DNA of 64,000 nt, from assembly GCA_030765055.1 (NCBI GenBank), contig JAUKNK010000331.1, positions 1,126,001-1,190,000 on the forward strand, in the 5' to 3' direction. Numbering within the stretch: the stretch's first letter is position 1; the number at the start of each line of letters is the position of its first letter. The stretch is from Mantis religiosa. Taxonomy: Eukaryota > Arthropoda > Insecta > Mantodea > Mantidae. A model generated the notes under the pieces. That model saw nothing but the letters and a program-made list of their open reading frames with translations, did not search any database and had not been told where the DNA came from. The position numbers and the translations under genes were made by a program. Shown one piece after another: positions 45,251-55,644 of the stretch.

Positions 45251-46706
45251 ATCCTGCATAGAAGCAGCTTCTAATGATAGTGGTAAATTGCAGTTGTCCT
45301 GTGCTGAAGATGTGATGGAAGATGTAGATTTATGCATAGGAAAGAATAGTCCTACACATGGACATTTCAGAAATTCCAGAGGACAGGGAAATGATCTCAC
45401 AAAACACCATTTTGTAGAGAAAAGCACTGACCCAAAAGAATCTGTTAAGTGTAACGATGGTGAGAACACATGTAACAAAGCTTCATACTTAAACCAACAG
45501 GATGCAGTTCATGATGCCATAAGATCACACAAATGTGACATTTGTGGGAAGAGATTTACTAGTCTGTCGAATTTGAAAAGGCATAAATTAATTCATGAGG
45601 GGGTAAAGCGTTTCAAGTGTGAAATTTGTGAGAAGAGATTTACTGAGTTCTCAACTTTGAAATCACATTATTTAATTCATGAAGGCAAAAAACCACACAA
45701 ATGTTCAGTTTGTGAGAAGAGATTTACTCATTTGTCAACATTGAAAGCACATACTTTAATTCATGAGGGCAAAAAGCCATATAAGTGCCAACTGTGTGAC
45801 AAGAGATACACCTCGCTGTCAAATTTAAAGACACATAACTTAATTCATGAAGGAAAAAAGCCACATAAATGTAATGTTTGTGAGAAGAGATTTACTCGTT
45901 TATCACATTTGAAAAGTCACAGTTTAATGCATCAGGATAAAAAACCTCACAGGTGTCCGATTTGTCAGGAGACATTTACTCAGTTATCATCTTTGAAAAT
46001 GCACAATTTAATTCATAAGGGCAAACAACCACATAAGTGTGAAATCTGTGGTAAGATGTTTACTTGTTTTTCAAATTTGAAAAGGCATAATTTAATACAT
46101 GCAGGTGAAAAAGCTTACAAGTGTGAAATTTGTGAAAAGAAATTTACTCAGTTTTATACTTTAAAATCACATTATTTAATCCACGAAGGGAAAAAAGAAC
46201 ACAAGTGTTCAGTTTGTGAGAAGAGATTTACTTACATGTCATCTTTGAGAGCACATAATTTAATTCATGAGGGCAAAAAGCCATACAAATGTCAACGCTG
46301 TGAGAAGAGATACACCTCGCTGTCAAATTTGAAAATACATAACTTAATACATGAGGGAAGAAAACCATACAAATGTGAGGTTTGTGAGAAGAGATTTACT
46401 CGTTTATCAAATTTGAAGAAGCACAGTTTAATTCATGCGAACAAAAAAGATCACAAATGTCCAGTGTGTCAGGAGACATTTACTCATCCATCAGATTTGA
46501 AAAATCATAAATTAATTCATGAGTGCAAACAACCCCACAAATGTGTAATTTGTGAGAAGATGTTTCCGAATCCATCATCTTTGAAAAGACATAATTTAAT
46601 ACATGAGGGAATAAAACCATTCAAATGTGAAATTTGTGAGAAGGGATTTACTCGTTTGTCAGATTTGAAAAGACACAATATAACTCACACAGGCAAAACC
46701 ATCTAA
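45251..46706 (+). CDS. Zinc-finger gene, terminal exon A: 14 C2H2 fingers
   Basis: The exon starts after atctaacatttcag (ending 45250) in the phase left open by the exon at 30455 and encodes 484 residues to TAA. About 80 linker residues (GKLQLSCAEDVMEDVDLC) precede 14 consecutive C2H2 fingers of 28 residues with H-E-G-K-K-P type linkers instead of TGEKP. All 14 retain both Cys and both His. The array binds DNA or RNA in the nucleus by family knowledge; the target is unknown. Fingers 2-7 and 8-13 are related in order, indicating duplication of a six-finger block (504 bp). After the stop, further finger-like text (CYICNERF, DICEKR) continues out of frame, so the ancestral array was longer. Confidence 0.85.
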
Positions 46707-46934
46707 ACTGTTATATTTGTAATGAGAGATTTGTGTTATCACAACTGAATTTGTATAATTCAATGATGTAAAATCATCTAAGGGTGATATCTGTGAGAAG
46801 AGGTTACTAAGGTAATCTTGTTACTATATCAAAACACAGTAAGTTTTTCACTCTCAAGAATGCATGACAGGTTACCAAATTCAGCTGTATAACATAAATA
46901 GATTTGTAATAGGTGTATACATAAAAGGAAATAT
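46707..46934 (+). pseudogene. Decayed extra finger(s) after the stop
   Basis: In a shifted frame, NCYICNERFVLSQLNLYN and then SKGDICEKR at ~46780-46800 continue the finger pattern. They are truncated by frameshift and a stop. The same text occurs after 57091. Confidence 0.5.
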
Positions 46935-46938
46935 GTAT

Positions 46939-47332
46939 TGTCGCGGTAACGGGCATTGAGGTTTCGGCGCAGAGAGATAAATAGATGGATAGGTTTCACG
47001 TAGATCATGAACATGTGTAAACAGATAGTGCTGGCAGGCAAGATAACTGAGTCAAAGGCCTTGCCGGGTAGATTAAATTACGTTTCTGGAAGGTGATAGA
47101 ATATTCGAATTATGTAACTAGATGCCTCGTTTCCAGAAACTTCTAGTGATTGACAGAACAGTCTGGTAATCATGAATGGAGATATAAAAGGGATTGTGAC
47201 ACGCTAGCAGGACAGTTGTAGTTGTGAAACTGTTGTGAAATGAGACAGCCAGCTGTATTGTAACAGGAGCTAAGGACGTAAATAATGCTGCTGTAACCTA
47301 TAAGAGTAATTCTACGAACGCACAAAGTTACA
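46939..47332 (+). repeat. 5' LTR (type A), shortened
   Basis: tgtcgcggtaacgggcat ... cacaaagttaca. About 105 bp shorter than the 497-501 bp type A LTRs at 49821 and 57332, owing to a deletion around 47278-47320. TATA-like gatataaaagg near 47180. Confidence 0.85.
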
Positions 47333-47514
47333 ATTGGTGTCAGGAAGCGGGACGACAACATCCCCGGGAAGATGGAAGACATGAGGATCGAATCAACAAC
47401 GAAGACGAAAGCTGCAAATAGCAGCTTAGGCGTGACGATGACCACCAAGATTGCCGACACCAGGAGGAGCACCCGGAGGAACGAGTAAGGACCGGCGTAG
47501 CGAGGAGCACGTCG

Positions 47515-48057
47515 GTGCCATCACCATCATCCCCTCGAGTGACACTGCACGCCGTCAGCCGACGTATGGATGACAGCCTCATCGCGGACGGTTGGGTCAG
47601 AGGGAAGACGTGCCGCGTACTCGTAGACACCGGGGCAGCCGTGACCATCATCAGACCTCACGTGGCCAAGGGTTTGTCGTCGAGGAAACCAATCCGATCA
47701 TACGAGCCAGTGACGGTATGGAGCGACACCTTGCCCGTGGAGAGGGAGGCTCCGCTGCAGTTGACCTTGGGATGGAGTGCCGTGCGTCAGTGTGTGTTCG
47801 TCGTGGAGGTGGCTGAGGAGGTAATACTAGAACTGGATGCCCTCAGGAGCCACGAGACGACGGTCGACGACAGCACAGAGGTCCTGCGGCTCAATGGAGA
47901 AGAGGTTATACTCCGGCAACCCGAAGAACGCCTTGGAATCTACAGGGTCATCTTGAAGGAAGACTTGGGTCCCCGCGAGAAAGGAGGTGGTGGTGACGGC
48001 GCGACTGGGAGGACAGCGAATGAAGAACATTGTTGCCGTGCCGAGAGGTGCCAGTGA
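47515..48057 (+). pseudogene. Protease region of gypsy copy 1
   Basis: Retropepsin motif VLVDTGAAVTIIRP (near 47618-47660), then the C-terminal protease/linker text (LRLNGEEVILRQPEERLGIY). The active-site DTG is intact here. A frameshift follows near 48030. Confidence 0.75.
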
Positions 48058-48420
48058 GGCGGCTTAACCTAGCGGACATCGATCACGACGTCCAGGTCGG
48101 AACGGAGATGGGGACGTGCGAGGCCGTGGTCATCGTGACAGCAATCGACAAGACACAGGAGCCGGTGCGGACGCAACATCCTGGGCCCCGGCTTGAAGGC
48201 TTATTGGACAGGGCGGCCGACCACCTGGCCGCAGAACGGCTGGAGAAAGTTCAACAACTGCTGAGACGATACCAGCGCGTCTTCAGCCGAGGCAGAGAAG
48301 AACTACTGCGTCACCCGGCAAGAGTTACTGGCGATTGTAAACACATTGGAGCACTTCCACAAGTACCTGTATGGAGTTCATCGTAGAGGGAAGAGCCACG
48401 GTAACGCAGACGCCATGGCC
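48030..48420 (+). pseudogene. Pre-RT region fused to an RNase H scrap
   Basis: IVTAIDKTQEPVRTQ ... LLRRYQRVFSRG is the segment normally just before the RT palm. It jumps at 48292 directly to the RNase H motif YCVTRQELLAIVNTLEHFHKY (other frame), then, after a second deletion near 48377, to HRRGKSHGNADAM. The first junction is shared with the 57.3 kb copy; the second is private. Confidence 0.7.
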
Positions 48421-48440
48421 CGAAGACCCTGCCCAGAGGA

Positions 48441-49809
48441 GTGCGGCCAAGCACAAGAGTGGAAGAGAAGGAGCATGCCGCAGCAGTCCGAGTACTCACG
48501 GCAGTGCCTGCGAATGGCTGGGATAGCGCAGGCCTGAGGAGGGAGCAGCTGGTGGATGCAGACTTGGGACCACTCTTGAGGAAAGTGGAGGCAGGGACAA
48601 GACCAACCTGGGAGGACATCGCACGGAGGAGCACCACCTACAAGTTGTACTGGGCCCAATGGGATTCATTGAAGACTAGAGAGGGCGTGCTGTTCCGGGT
48701 ATGGGAATCGCCTAATGGGAAGATGCAGAGACAACAGTTGGTACTCCCCCGAAGCTAGGTCCCGGAAGTCTTGGAGGAAGTGCACGCCAGTACTTCAGCA
48801 GGACATCTGGGTGCAAACCAAACGATCGACAAACTTCGACAGCGCTATTACTGGCTGACGTTCCGAGCAGAGGTTGAGAGATGGTGCCGTCAATGCATGT
48901 GTGCGTGGTGAGTCGTGGCCCCCAGACTAGGAGCCGGGGTCGCATGCAACAGTACAACGTCAGAGTGCCATTCGAAAGGATCGCTGGACCATTTCCCGTG
49001 TCCGACCAAGGCAACAAGTACCTGATGGTGGTTGTGGACTACTTCACCAAGTGGCCGGAAGTGTATGCTATTCCGAAGCAGGAGGCGAAGACAATCATGG
49101 ACTGGAGCAGGTGTTCAGCCGATTTGGGGTGCCATTAGAGCTCCACAGCGACCAGGGCATTAATTTTGAATCCAACCTGATGGAGGCACTAGAGAGGCTT
49201 GGGGTAAACAAGACCCGCACCACACCCCTACATCCACAGTCAGACGGCATGGTTGAGAGATACATCAAGACCTTAGAGGAACACTTGAGGAAGGTCGTGG
49301 TCAGCCATCAGTGAGACTGGGACATTAACGTGCCCCTGTTCTTACTGGCGCACCGCTCGTCAACACACGACACCACTGGGATGGCGCCAGCCAGCTTAAT
49401 GTTCGGCCGAGAGTTACGCCTCCCCTGTGATCTGGCTTTTGGAAGCCCCCCCGGATGCAAAACAGCCAGCAAACGAGTATGTGGAGAACCTGGTGGACTA
49501 TCTCCACCACATGCATGAGATGGCTCGTCAGAACCTCCAGAAGGCGAGCAATCGGATGAAGACCCGATACGACAGGCAAGCCAACAGCCAAGGTTTCTAG
49601 CAGGATGACCTAGTTTGGTTGTACCATCCTACTCGGACCAAGGGACACTGCCCAAAGCTCCAGCAACCATGGCAAGGACCGTACCGGGTGATGAAGAGGA
49701 TTACGACGTGGTCTACCGCATTCAGAAGGTGCCCCGAGGGAAGATGCTGGTGATACACCTGGATCGTCTGGCCCGCTACGATGGTGCTGTGCGGGACGAC
49801 CAGCCTTGA
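48441..49809 (+). pseudogene. Integrase region of gypsy copy 1, several breaks
   Basis: The linker frame at 48441-48758 and pieces of integrase follow: CMCVVSRGPQTRSRG, RIAGPFPVSDQGNKYL (first Asp lost by deletion), ELHSDQGINFESN (second Asp), QSDGMVERYIKTLEEHL (Glu), and RGKMLVIHLDRLARYDG at the end. There are frameshifts and stops at ~49112, ~49313, ~49450 and ~49599. Confidence 0.8.
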
Positions 49810-49820
49810 GGAGGGAGCAG

Positions 49821-50321
49821 TGTTGCGGTAACGGGCATTAAAGTTCCGCGCAAAGAGATAAATAGATGGATAGTTTTCACGTAGATAATGAATGTGTGTA
49901 AACAGATAGTGCTGGCAGGCAAGATAACTAAGTCAAAGGCCTCGCTGGGTAGATTAAGTTACATTCCTGGAAGGTGATAGAATGTTCGAATTATGTAACT
50001 AGATGCCTCGTTTGCAGAAACTTCTAGTGATTGACAGAACAGTCTGGTAATCATGAATGGAGATATAAAAGGAATTGTGCCACGCTAGCAGGACAGTTGT
50101 AGTTGTGAAACTGTTGTGAAATGAGACAGCCAGCTGTGTTTTTGTAACGGAAGCTAAGGATGTAATCTGCTGTCACTGTTTGTTACTGTCATCAACCTTG
50201 GTAGACTGTTGGTGTACGTAAATAATGCTGCTGTAACCTATAAGAGTATTTCTACGAAAATAAAGGAGATTTTTAATTTCTGCAACTCGGCCTTTTAATT
50301 CTATGAACCCACAAAGTTACA
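49821..50321 (+). repeat. 3' LTR (type A), full length
   Basis: 501 bp, tgttgcggtaacgggcat to acaaagttaca, preceded by the purine tract. TATA-like gatataaaagg near 50062 and poly(A) signal aataaagg near 50260. Confidence 0.9.
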
Positions 50322-50325
50322 GTAT

Positions 50326-51595
50326 AAAAATTATTGCTTTTGGAAACTTGTATCCCAAAAGCATAAGATATAAAATCAATTATCTTTGCATTATTGTTTT
50401 AGGTAATAAAAATGAAAGTACATTGCTAAGTTTACCAGGGCATCTTGAAATGTTTGTCACGTTGATTTATGTTGTTACATTTAAAGCATCTATGTGGCTG
50501 ATCACACTGCTTCTGGCATATTTGTACATTGAATCATTTACGGATAACTATTATTAGATAATACATTTGAAACTTCGATGGAATCTATCTGGTTAACTTT
50601 ATGTTGGAATATTATGAACTTTGAGTACCATAGCACTATTTTGTCAAGAACTGAGTAATTCTAACAATTTACATTGGATAATTTAGAATATAAGAATTGT
50701 TGATGACTTTATATCTTTGTCACTAAATCTGCAATTTAATTATATTTTAAAATTTGAGTTAAAAAGAAGAAATATTGTGTAACTTTCCTTTTTAAACTTC
50801 TGTTTAATGTGAGGCAGGTAACTTTTATTTCATTCTTTTGATAAATTTGAGAGATTATAACTTCTTTTGAGCTGGTAGATAAGATCAGCAATACAGTCCA
50901 ATCTCGTAATCATAAAGAGGTTTCTACAATTTTTACCTATGATTCCCAGGGGAAAACTTTCAATGTTTTCTGAAGTACAGTTTTAGTAGAAGTCAATGAA
51001 GAGTTAGTGAATGATGTTTGTTAAACATAGCTAATGTTTATGGATCACATTTCTCAGTTTTAATAGAAAAGTTTATTGTGCGAACAGACTCATGGGTTTG
51101 CAATGGTTAATTCACTTTTGCCTTTTCTTGCTGATATTTTCACAAGTTTTTCGGAAATACAGATAACTAATTTTAGTTAGTAAATTTTAGATGAGTCGTA
51201 TTTTTTACACTAATTTTAACTTTTAAACTTTGTGTAGACATAGATGTTATTTTTATTAACCGCTTCACCGATGGCCATTTAAACCCTTCAGGGGCTGGAA
51301 ACAGATACCCAATAAGCAGAACAAGACATTTAAATTGTTAAATGCTGTAAAACTGCATCATAAATACAATCCCATATCTTCTGTATTTATTAAGTTATGT
51401 AAACGAAACAAAAACTGGTTTAAAACCCATTAAAGGCAGTATACATCTACAGTAACAATAAAGTTGAGATTAAATTAATAAATCGTTCAAGTTTCACTTG
51501 TTTGTTTCACTGTAGCGAAAGCCATTCTTTGTGCCGAACGTGCCTAATATTTGAATCATTTTGTTTTGTATGTATACGAACGAATGTATGTGTGT
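50326..51595. other. Region of duplication copy 1 absent from copy 2
   Basis: AT-rich, no recognised gene. In copy 2 the corresponding place is occupied by the type B LTR and a GTAT microsatellite, so these ~1.27 kb were lost there. Confidence 0.6.
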
Positions 51596-51664
51596 ATAGC
51601 TATGCAAGCGACTTCTCCGGTTCAAGGTTTTAGTTTATTTATGCTATACCAAGCGATAATCATC

Positions 51665-51941
51665 CATTGTCGTATATCCCACTCCTGACACCAGTTGTGA
51701 TTTTGTGGGTTCGTGAAATAACAAAACGAGGTTACAAAACACAAAAACTACACTTTATTTTCCTAGCAATACACCGTTTACCATTACAAAATTGCTAGAT
51801 CACCTCAAAACTGTTTTTTTTATTTTCAAACACTACACTCAACTCTCTCTCGCTTCCGGTAACGATCGACCCCGAAGCTTTCCGAATCTCCACCAGCCAT
51901 CATTTATTCATCAGCTTCGTGTGTCTACCGCCAGGGTGACA
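51665..51941 (-). repeat. Gypsy LTR (type B-like) plus primer-binding site at the duplication junction
   Basis: On the minus strand, an LTR from tgtcaccctggcggtag (51941) to cgaacccacaaaatcaca (51696), then ctggtgtcaggagtgggat (primer-binding region), truncated at 51665. The LTR start resembles the type B LTR at 60557 (aataaatgatggctggtggag versus aataaatgaaggccggtggag). It lies exactly between the two 10 kb copies. Confidence 0.8.
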
Positions 51942-52449
51942 CTATACAGTTGGTTACAATTCTATATACATTAGTCCTTTTAACAATTAGTGTGTTCAAT
52001 ACAATAATGGTTTGAAAGCTGACACATATCTTCTTAAGTCCTAAATACTCCACTGGGTGAAACAGGTCCAGGCATCCACATCATCATCTTTGTTCTTTCA
52101 GCATGGAATTCTCAAAATATGTAACAAACAGTTTACAAATTCATATTAGTGTTGTGTTATATTTTTAAAATTAGATTAGTTTATATCATATATAACATTA
52201 CAGCTTATTTATTTGGCATATTTACAAATATATTTAGCACATTTACAAATATTCATCTATGTCATAAAATTCACCTTGATTAAATAATTGTTTAACAATT
52301 TAGTAACTCTGGGCTGACATTTGTTTAATATTGAGTGGTAATTTATGTATAATACTTTCGCAATCACAAATAGATTCTTGTCAGAAAGCTTCCTTCCTTT
52401 CCCTTCCCTATGCATATTACTTTTGGTTCTAGTATCATATGTGTGTGCA

Positions 52450-52690
52450 TTGCTATTAATCTTTATATTTGATTTTTGCCTGACTAGAAGAATAACCTTG
52501 TAAGTGTATAAATGACACCACAGTTAATATTCTTACATTTTTAAAAACTTCCTTACAGAAGTCCCTGGATGTTAGTGAGCATAATATTCTTATACACCTC
52601 TTGTGTAATCCAACTGGCTGCTTTAAATTATCTTTATATGTTGTGCCCCATAATTCAAACAAGAATGAATAATTCCATAATAAATCAATT
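52450..52690 (-). pseudogene. LINE ORF2 C-terminal fragment (in copy 2)
   Basis: Duplicate of 42022-42290 (ELWGTTYKDNLKQPVGL, FKNVRILTVVSFIHLQ) with a ~20 bp deletion. Confidence 0.75.
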
Positions 52691-52694
52691 TTAA

Positions 52695-54530
52695 ATGAGG
52701 TTTATCCAGTGCAAACTGGATACAGTGGAAAATTATAAATCAAGCACATTGAAGTCAGGACTATTAGGTGGCTGTCGCTTGAAGAAAGTAGCCTACCCAT
52801 CTTACCTGGCTGCAGATGGAATCGTCAGATCATCAACAAAGCAATGGTGGCGTGCACTATCCTCTTGGATAACAATTTATTTCTTCATCCAATGCTTTGG
52901 AAATTTTCCATAGATTTTGGGAATGACATTGTTGGCCAGCGTTGCCCAACATTCATTTTGTGTAACTGATGTTCTGGGCTGCACACAAGGGGTGCCATGC
53001 AGTCTATTCTTACTGGAAAGACCATTTATAGTTGATATTTTTACTCTTTGTCTCTTACATTTTTATATTATTGAGGGATTAGTTTCAGAAGCATTGGCAT
53101 CCATTTTCAACATCTATGTCAAAGCATTTCCTTGTCAGAGAAGTTCATAGAGAGAACAGAACAGACAAGAAGCAATAGTTGGATAGAGGTTTAAAATGGA
53201 CTAAACAGCTTCCGAAACTGGTCTTTGTAATATGAAAATGTAAGTTACAGAGTGAAAAATCTGACTATTAATAGTTTTTTCAAGTAATCTTGATGTCACT
53301 GTTATTAAATTCATGCAGTGATGTAAAACTATTCTTACTGCTTTTCTTTGCAGCTACAATATCAATAAATGGCCATAGATCCATTCGTCCATTAAACCAT
53401 GGTGTCTATCAGCATCCCATCTAGGCTGTGCAATGCTTGCCATGAACATGACGTGGTAATGACTTTTTTACTTTTATATTGATGTAAAGGAGGCTCTTCA
53501 TTCAAAGTGAGGAATGTTGAATTTTGGTGAAATAAAAACATATAAATATTAAAAGCAGAAGCATTATTGACAGTGAAGTATTCATATTTGAGAATGATTT
53601 ATGAGTCACTATGTTTACACTCAAACTTCACTTGTATAATTGAAACGTTTTCAAGATCATTCACTCTCATCCTCAGCTGTTTGGTGACTAAATGAACATT
53701 CCTCTTCTTCCACTACTACGGAGCTCCGATCCCTCTGCCATCTGGTGTTGGGGGCACTAAGTTTTAATACGTCATTTAATGCCGGGATTTCAAAATTTAT
53801 AACTTTTCCCGGTTTTTGGTTAGGTATATTTTTTTCCAAATATCCAATTCTATGGGTGTACTTAAAGATTTTAACAGTTTTATGTTATGGCCAATGTTTT
53901 GGACAGAAAACCACAACATGGCCATAACATAAAACTTAAAATCTTTAAGTACACCCATAGAATTGAATATTTGAGAAACATATTCATAAACAAAAACCGG
54001 GAAAAAGATATAAATTTTGAAATCGCTGCATTAAGTGAAGTACTAAACCTTAGTGCCCCTAACACCAGATGGCACAGTGATCGGAGCTCCATAGTAGTGG
54101 AAGAAGAGGAATGTTCGTTTAGTCACCAAACAGCTGAGGATGAGAACGAATGATCTTGAAAACGTTTCAATTATACAAGTAAGTGAAGTTTGAGTGTAAA
54201 CATAGTGACTCATAAATCAAACTCAAAATCACGTATGTTCGATATGTGTGTAATCATATATTGGCCTTTATTTCCCATCAGGTTCTACTATGGAGGAACA
54301 AAACTGAAAGCATTCATCTGTTCATTTAAATACAGCTTTACTCTGGGTGAAACCCCCCTGAATGTGATGCCCTCTTTCATATACCTAAAGCATGTTTTTT
54401 GTGGAACTCCAATAGCAGAAGACAAAGATGTGAGTGTTCCACATTCACAAAGAGCGACATCAGCTTTGTTCAATTCAGCAGAACAATCTTTGTGCTTGTG
54501 CTCACACTTTGCGTTCTTCATGCTCCTTAC
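52695..54530 (-). pseudogene. DD39D-type mariner relic, copy 2
   Basis: Duplicate of 42290-44100, again split by the palindrome (P8). The helix-turn-helix frame at 54288-54521 (LTSLSSAIGVPQKTCFRYMK) is intact here, and the QPPNSPDFNVLD block is near 52740-52780. Confidence 0.7.
53587..54229. mobile_element. Palindromic Penelope-like remnant P8 (duplicate of P7)
   Basis: A 643 bp inverted repeat centred near 53908. Arms encode the Penelope C-terminus (NRDKDINFEI type) in both directions. It lies between the two alternative finger exons. The stem II of the hammerhead-like motif has decayed on the right arm (gagaacgaatgatctt near 54142-54157). Confidence 0.85.
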
Positions 54531-54605
54531 ATCAACATTTAATATCCCTCATTCATAATGTGCCTTAGAATGATGCCAGGCGCATGAAATAGGTAAACGT
54601 ATTAC

Positions 54606-55148
54606 CTGCAATTTCATTGCAGCTGTCATACTGATGCTGTTTTTCAAGGTACCATATTCCTTGAATTGGAGTAGGAATTGTTTTGGAGTTTCTACTTACA
54701 ATTTCCTCGGTTACTTGTTTGCTCATCCTGGAAGGCCACAATGGGTGCCCATTTGATTGACATGCATACTCAGCTCTGTAGCTGTCCACCCTTTGTAACT
54801 TATAGTAATGTATGTACTGTGAACGTCCTCCTGGAAGAAGGATAGCTTCAATACTGCACATAAAACATATCAGAGCATGAATCGGATTTACATGCGCAAT
54901 AAAACAGCATGATTCCCAATTTTATAACATATGGTATGCGGGGGTATTTTTTCTGGTTTTGAGACATCCCATTGTATATTCATTCTGTAAATTTCCTGTT
55001 TGATTTCTTTCATACCAGAATTCATTTCATTGCTTAAGCATTCTTCCATCGCCTTTATTAGCTTCTCCAGTGCACTGTTCACCTCAACAAGGCCTGCTTT
55101 GGTTTCTGTGCTGCCTGTTATGAGTAACATCAACATAACACTTAACAT
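54606..55148 (-). CDS. Candidate secreted lectin-like protein, nested and antisense in the zinc-finger gene
   Basis: Two minus-strand exons fit together. Exon 1 (55148-54892) has an ATG, a signal-peptide-like MLSVMLMLLITGSTETKA and a helical segment (ALEKLIKAMEECLSNEMNSG), ending before gtaaat. Exon 2 (54853-54606) follows atgtgcag and reads HYYKLQRVDSYRAEYACQSN, GHPLW, ending before gtaata. The order signal peptide - helix - YYK....A...C resembles the start of insect C-type lectins, but no complete CTLD follows and no third exon is evident, as the transposase frame lies next. The copy at 44.2-44.8 kb has two stops. Either a lectin gene fragment carried by the duplication or a chance fit. Confidence 0.3.
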
Positions 55149-55644
55149 TATTAAGTTTTTATGTACATTTTATTTACAAACATTTTCTTATCCCTTAATT
55201 TTCGGCTTATAAATAGGCCTATTCTCGCCACTCCCATTAACACTTGGCTCCTTGTTGCACTTGTTATTGAAGCTTCATATCCTTCCTCTACCTGTTACTA
55301 GCATGGCACTCCAACTTTGAAATTGTTATGCCTTTGTAGACTTTATATATCTATAAAGCTAATATTATACCAATTCAAAGATTACTAACACATTGTTCAA
55401 AGACATTAACATACGTCATTGGCATGGTCAGTACATACACTTATCTTTTTACTCACTTCCTTGGTTTTATTTCCATGGGCAAAGAAACACTTTATAAACA
55501 AAACTTCATTAATTTAATAAAAAATATTTTTGACCAAATAAATAGCGCCTGAGACCAACTATTCGTAAAGCACCTTTTACCGCCTTTACTAATGTCTGCA
55601 CCTCATTCTTAGTAACTAATGAACATGTATATCTAACATTTCAG

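Larger units (their letters stand above)
46935..50325 (+). mobile_element. Ty3/gypsy element (copy 1), without gag and RT
   Basis: Target duplication GTAT (46935-46938; 50322-50325). 5' LTR 46939-47332 (internally deleted), 3' LTR 49821-50321. The primer-binding region attggtgtcaggaagcggg follows the 5' LTR and gaggagggagcag precedes the 3' LTR. Only a short leader, protease, pre-RT region, RNase H scrap and integrase remain. gag and the RT palm are gone. Confidence 0.9.
41517..51664. repeat. Large tandem duplication, copy 1 (~10.1 kb)
   Basis: Begins at tatacggttggttacaattc and ends at ctataccaagcgataatcatc. Its parts recur in the same order and orientation in copy 2, ~10.4 kb downstream: LINE fragment, mariner-type relic, palindrome, lectin-like exons, zinc-finger exon, gypsy element. 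Identity by eye is high throughout, with small indels. Confidence 0.9.

Noticed and set aside
45239..45478. Minus-strand frame opposite the first part of finger exon A (and its twin at 55633-55872)
   Set aside because: Antisense shadow of the real exon; no splice or start support.
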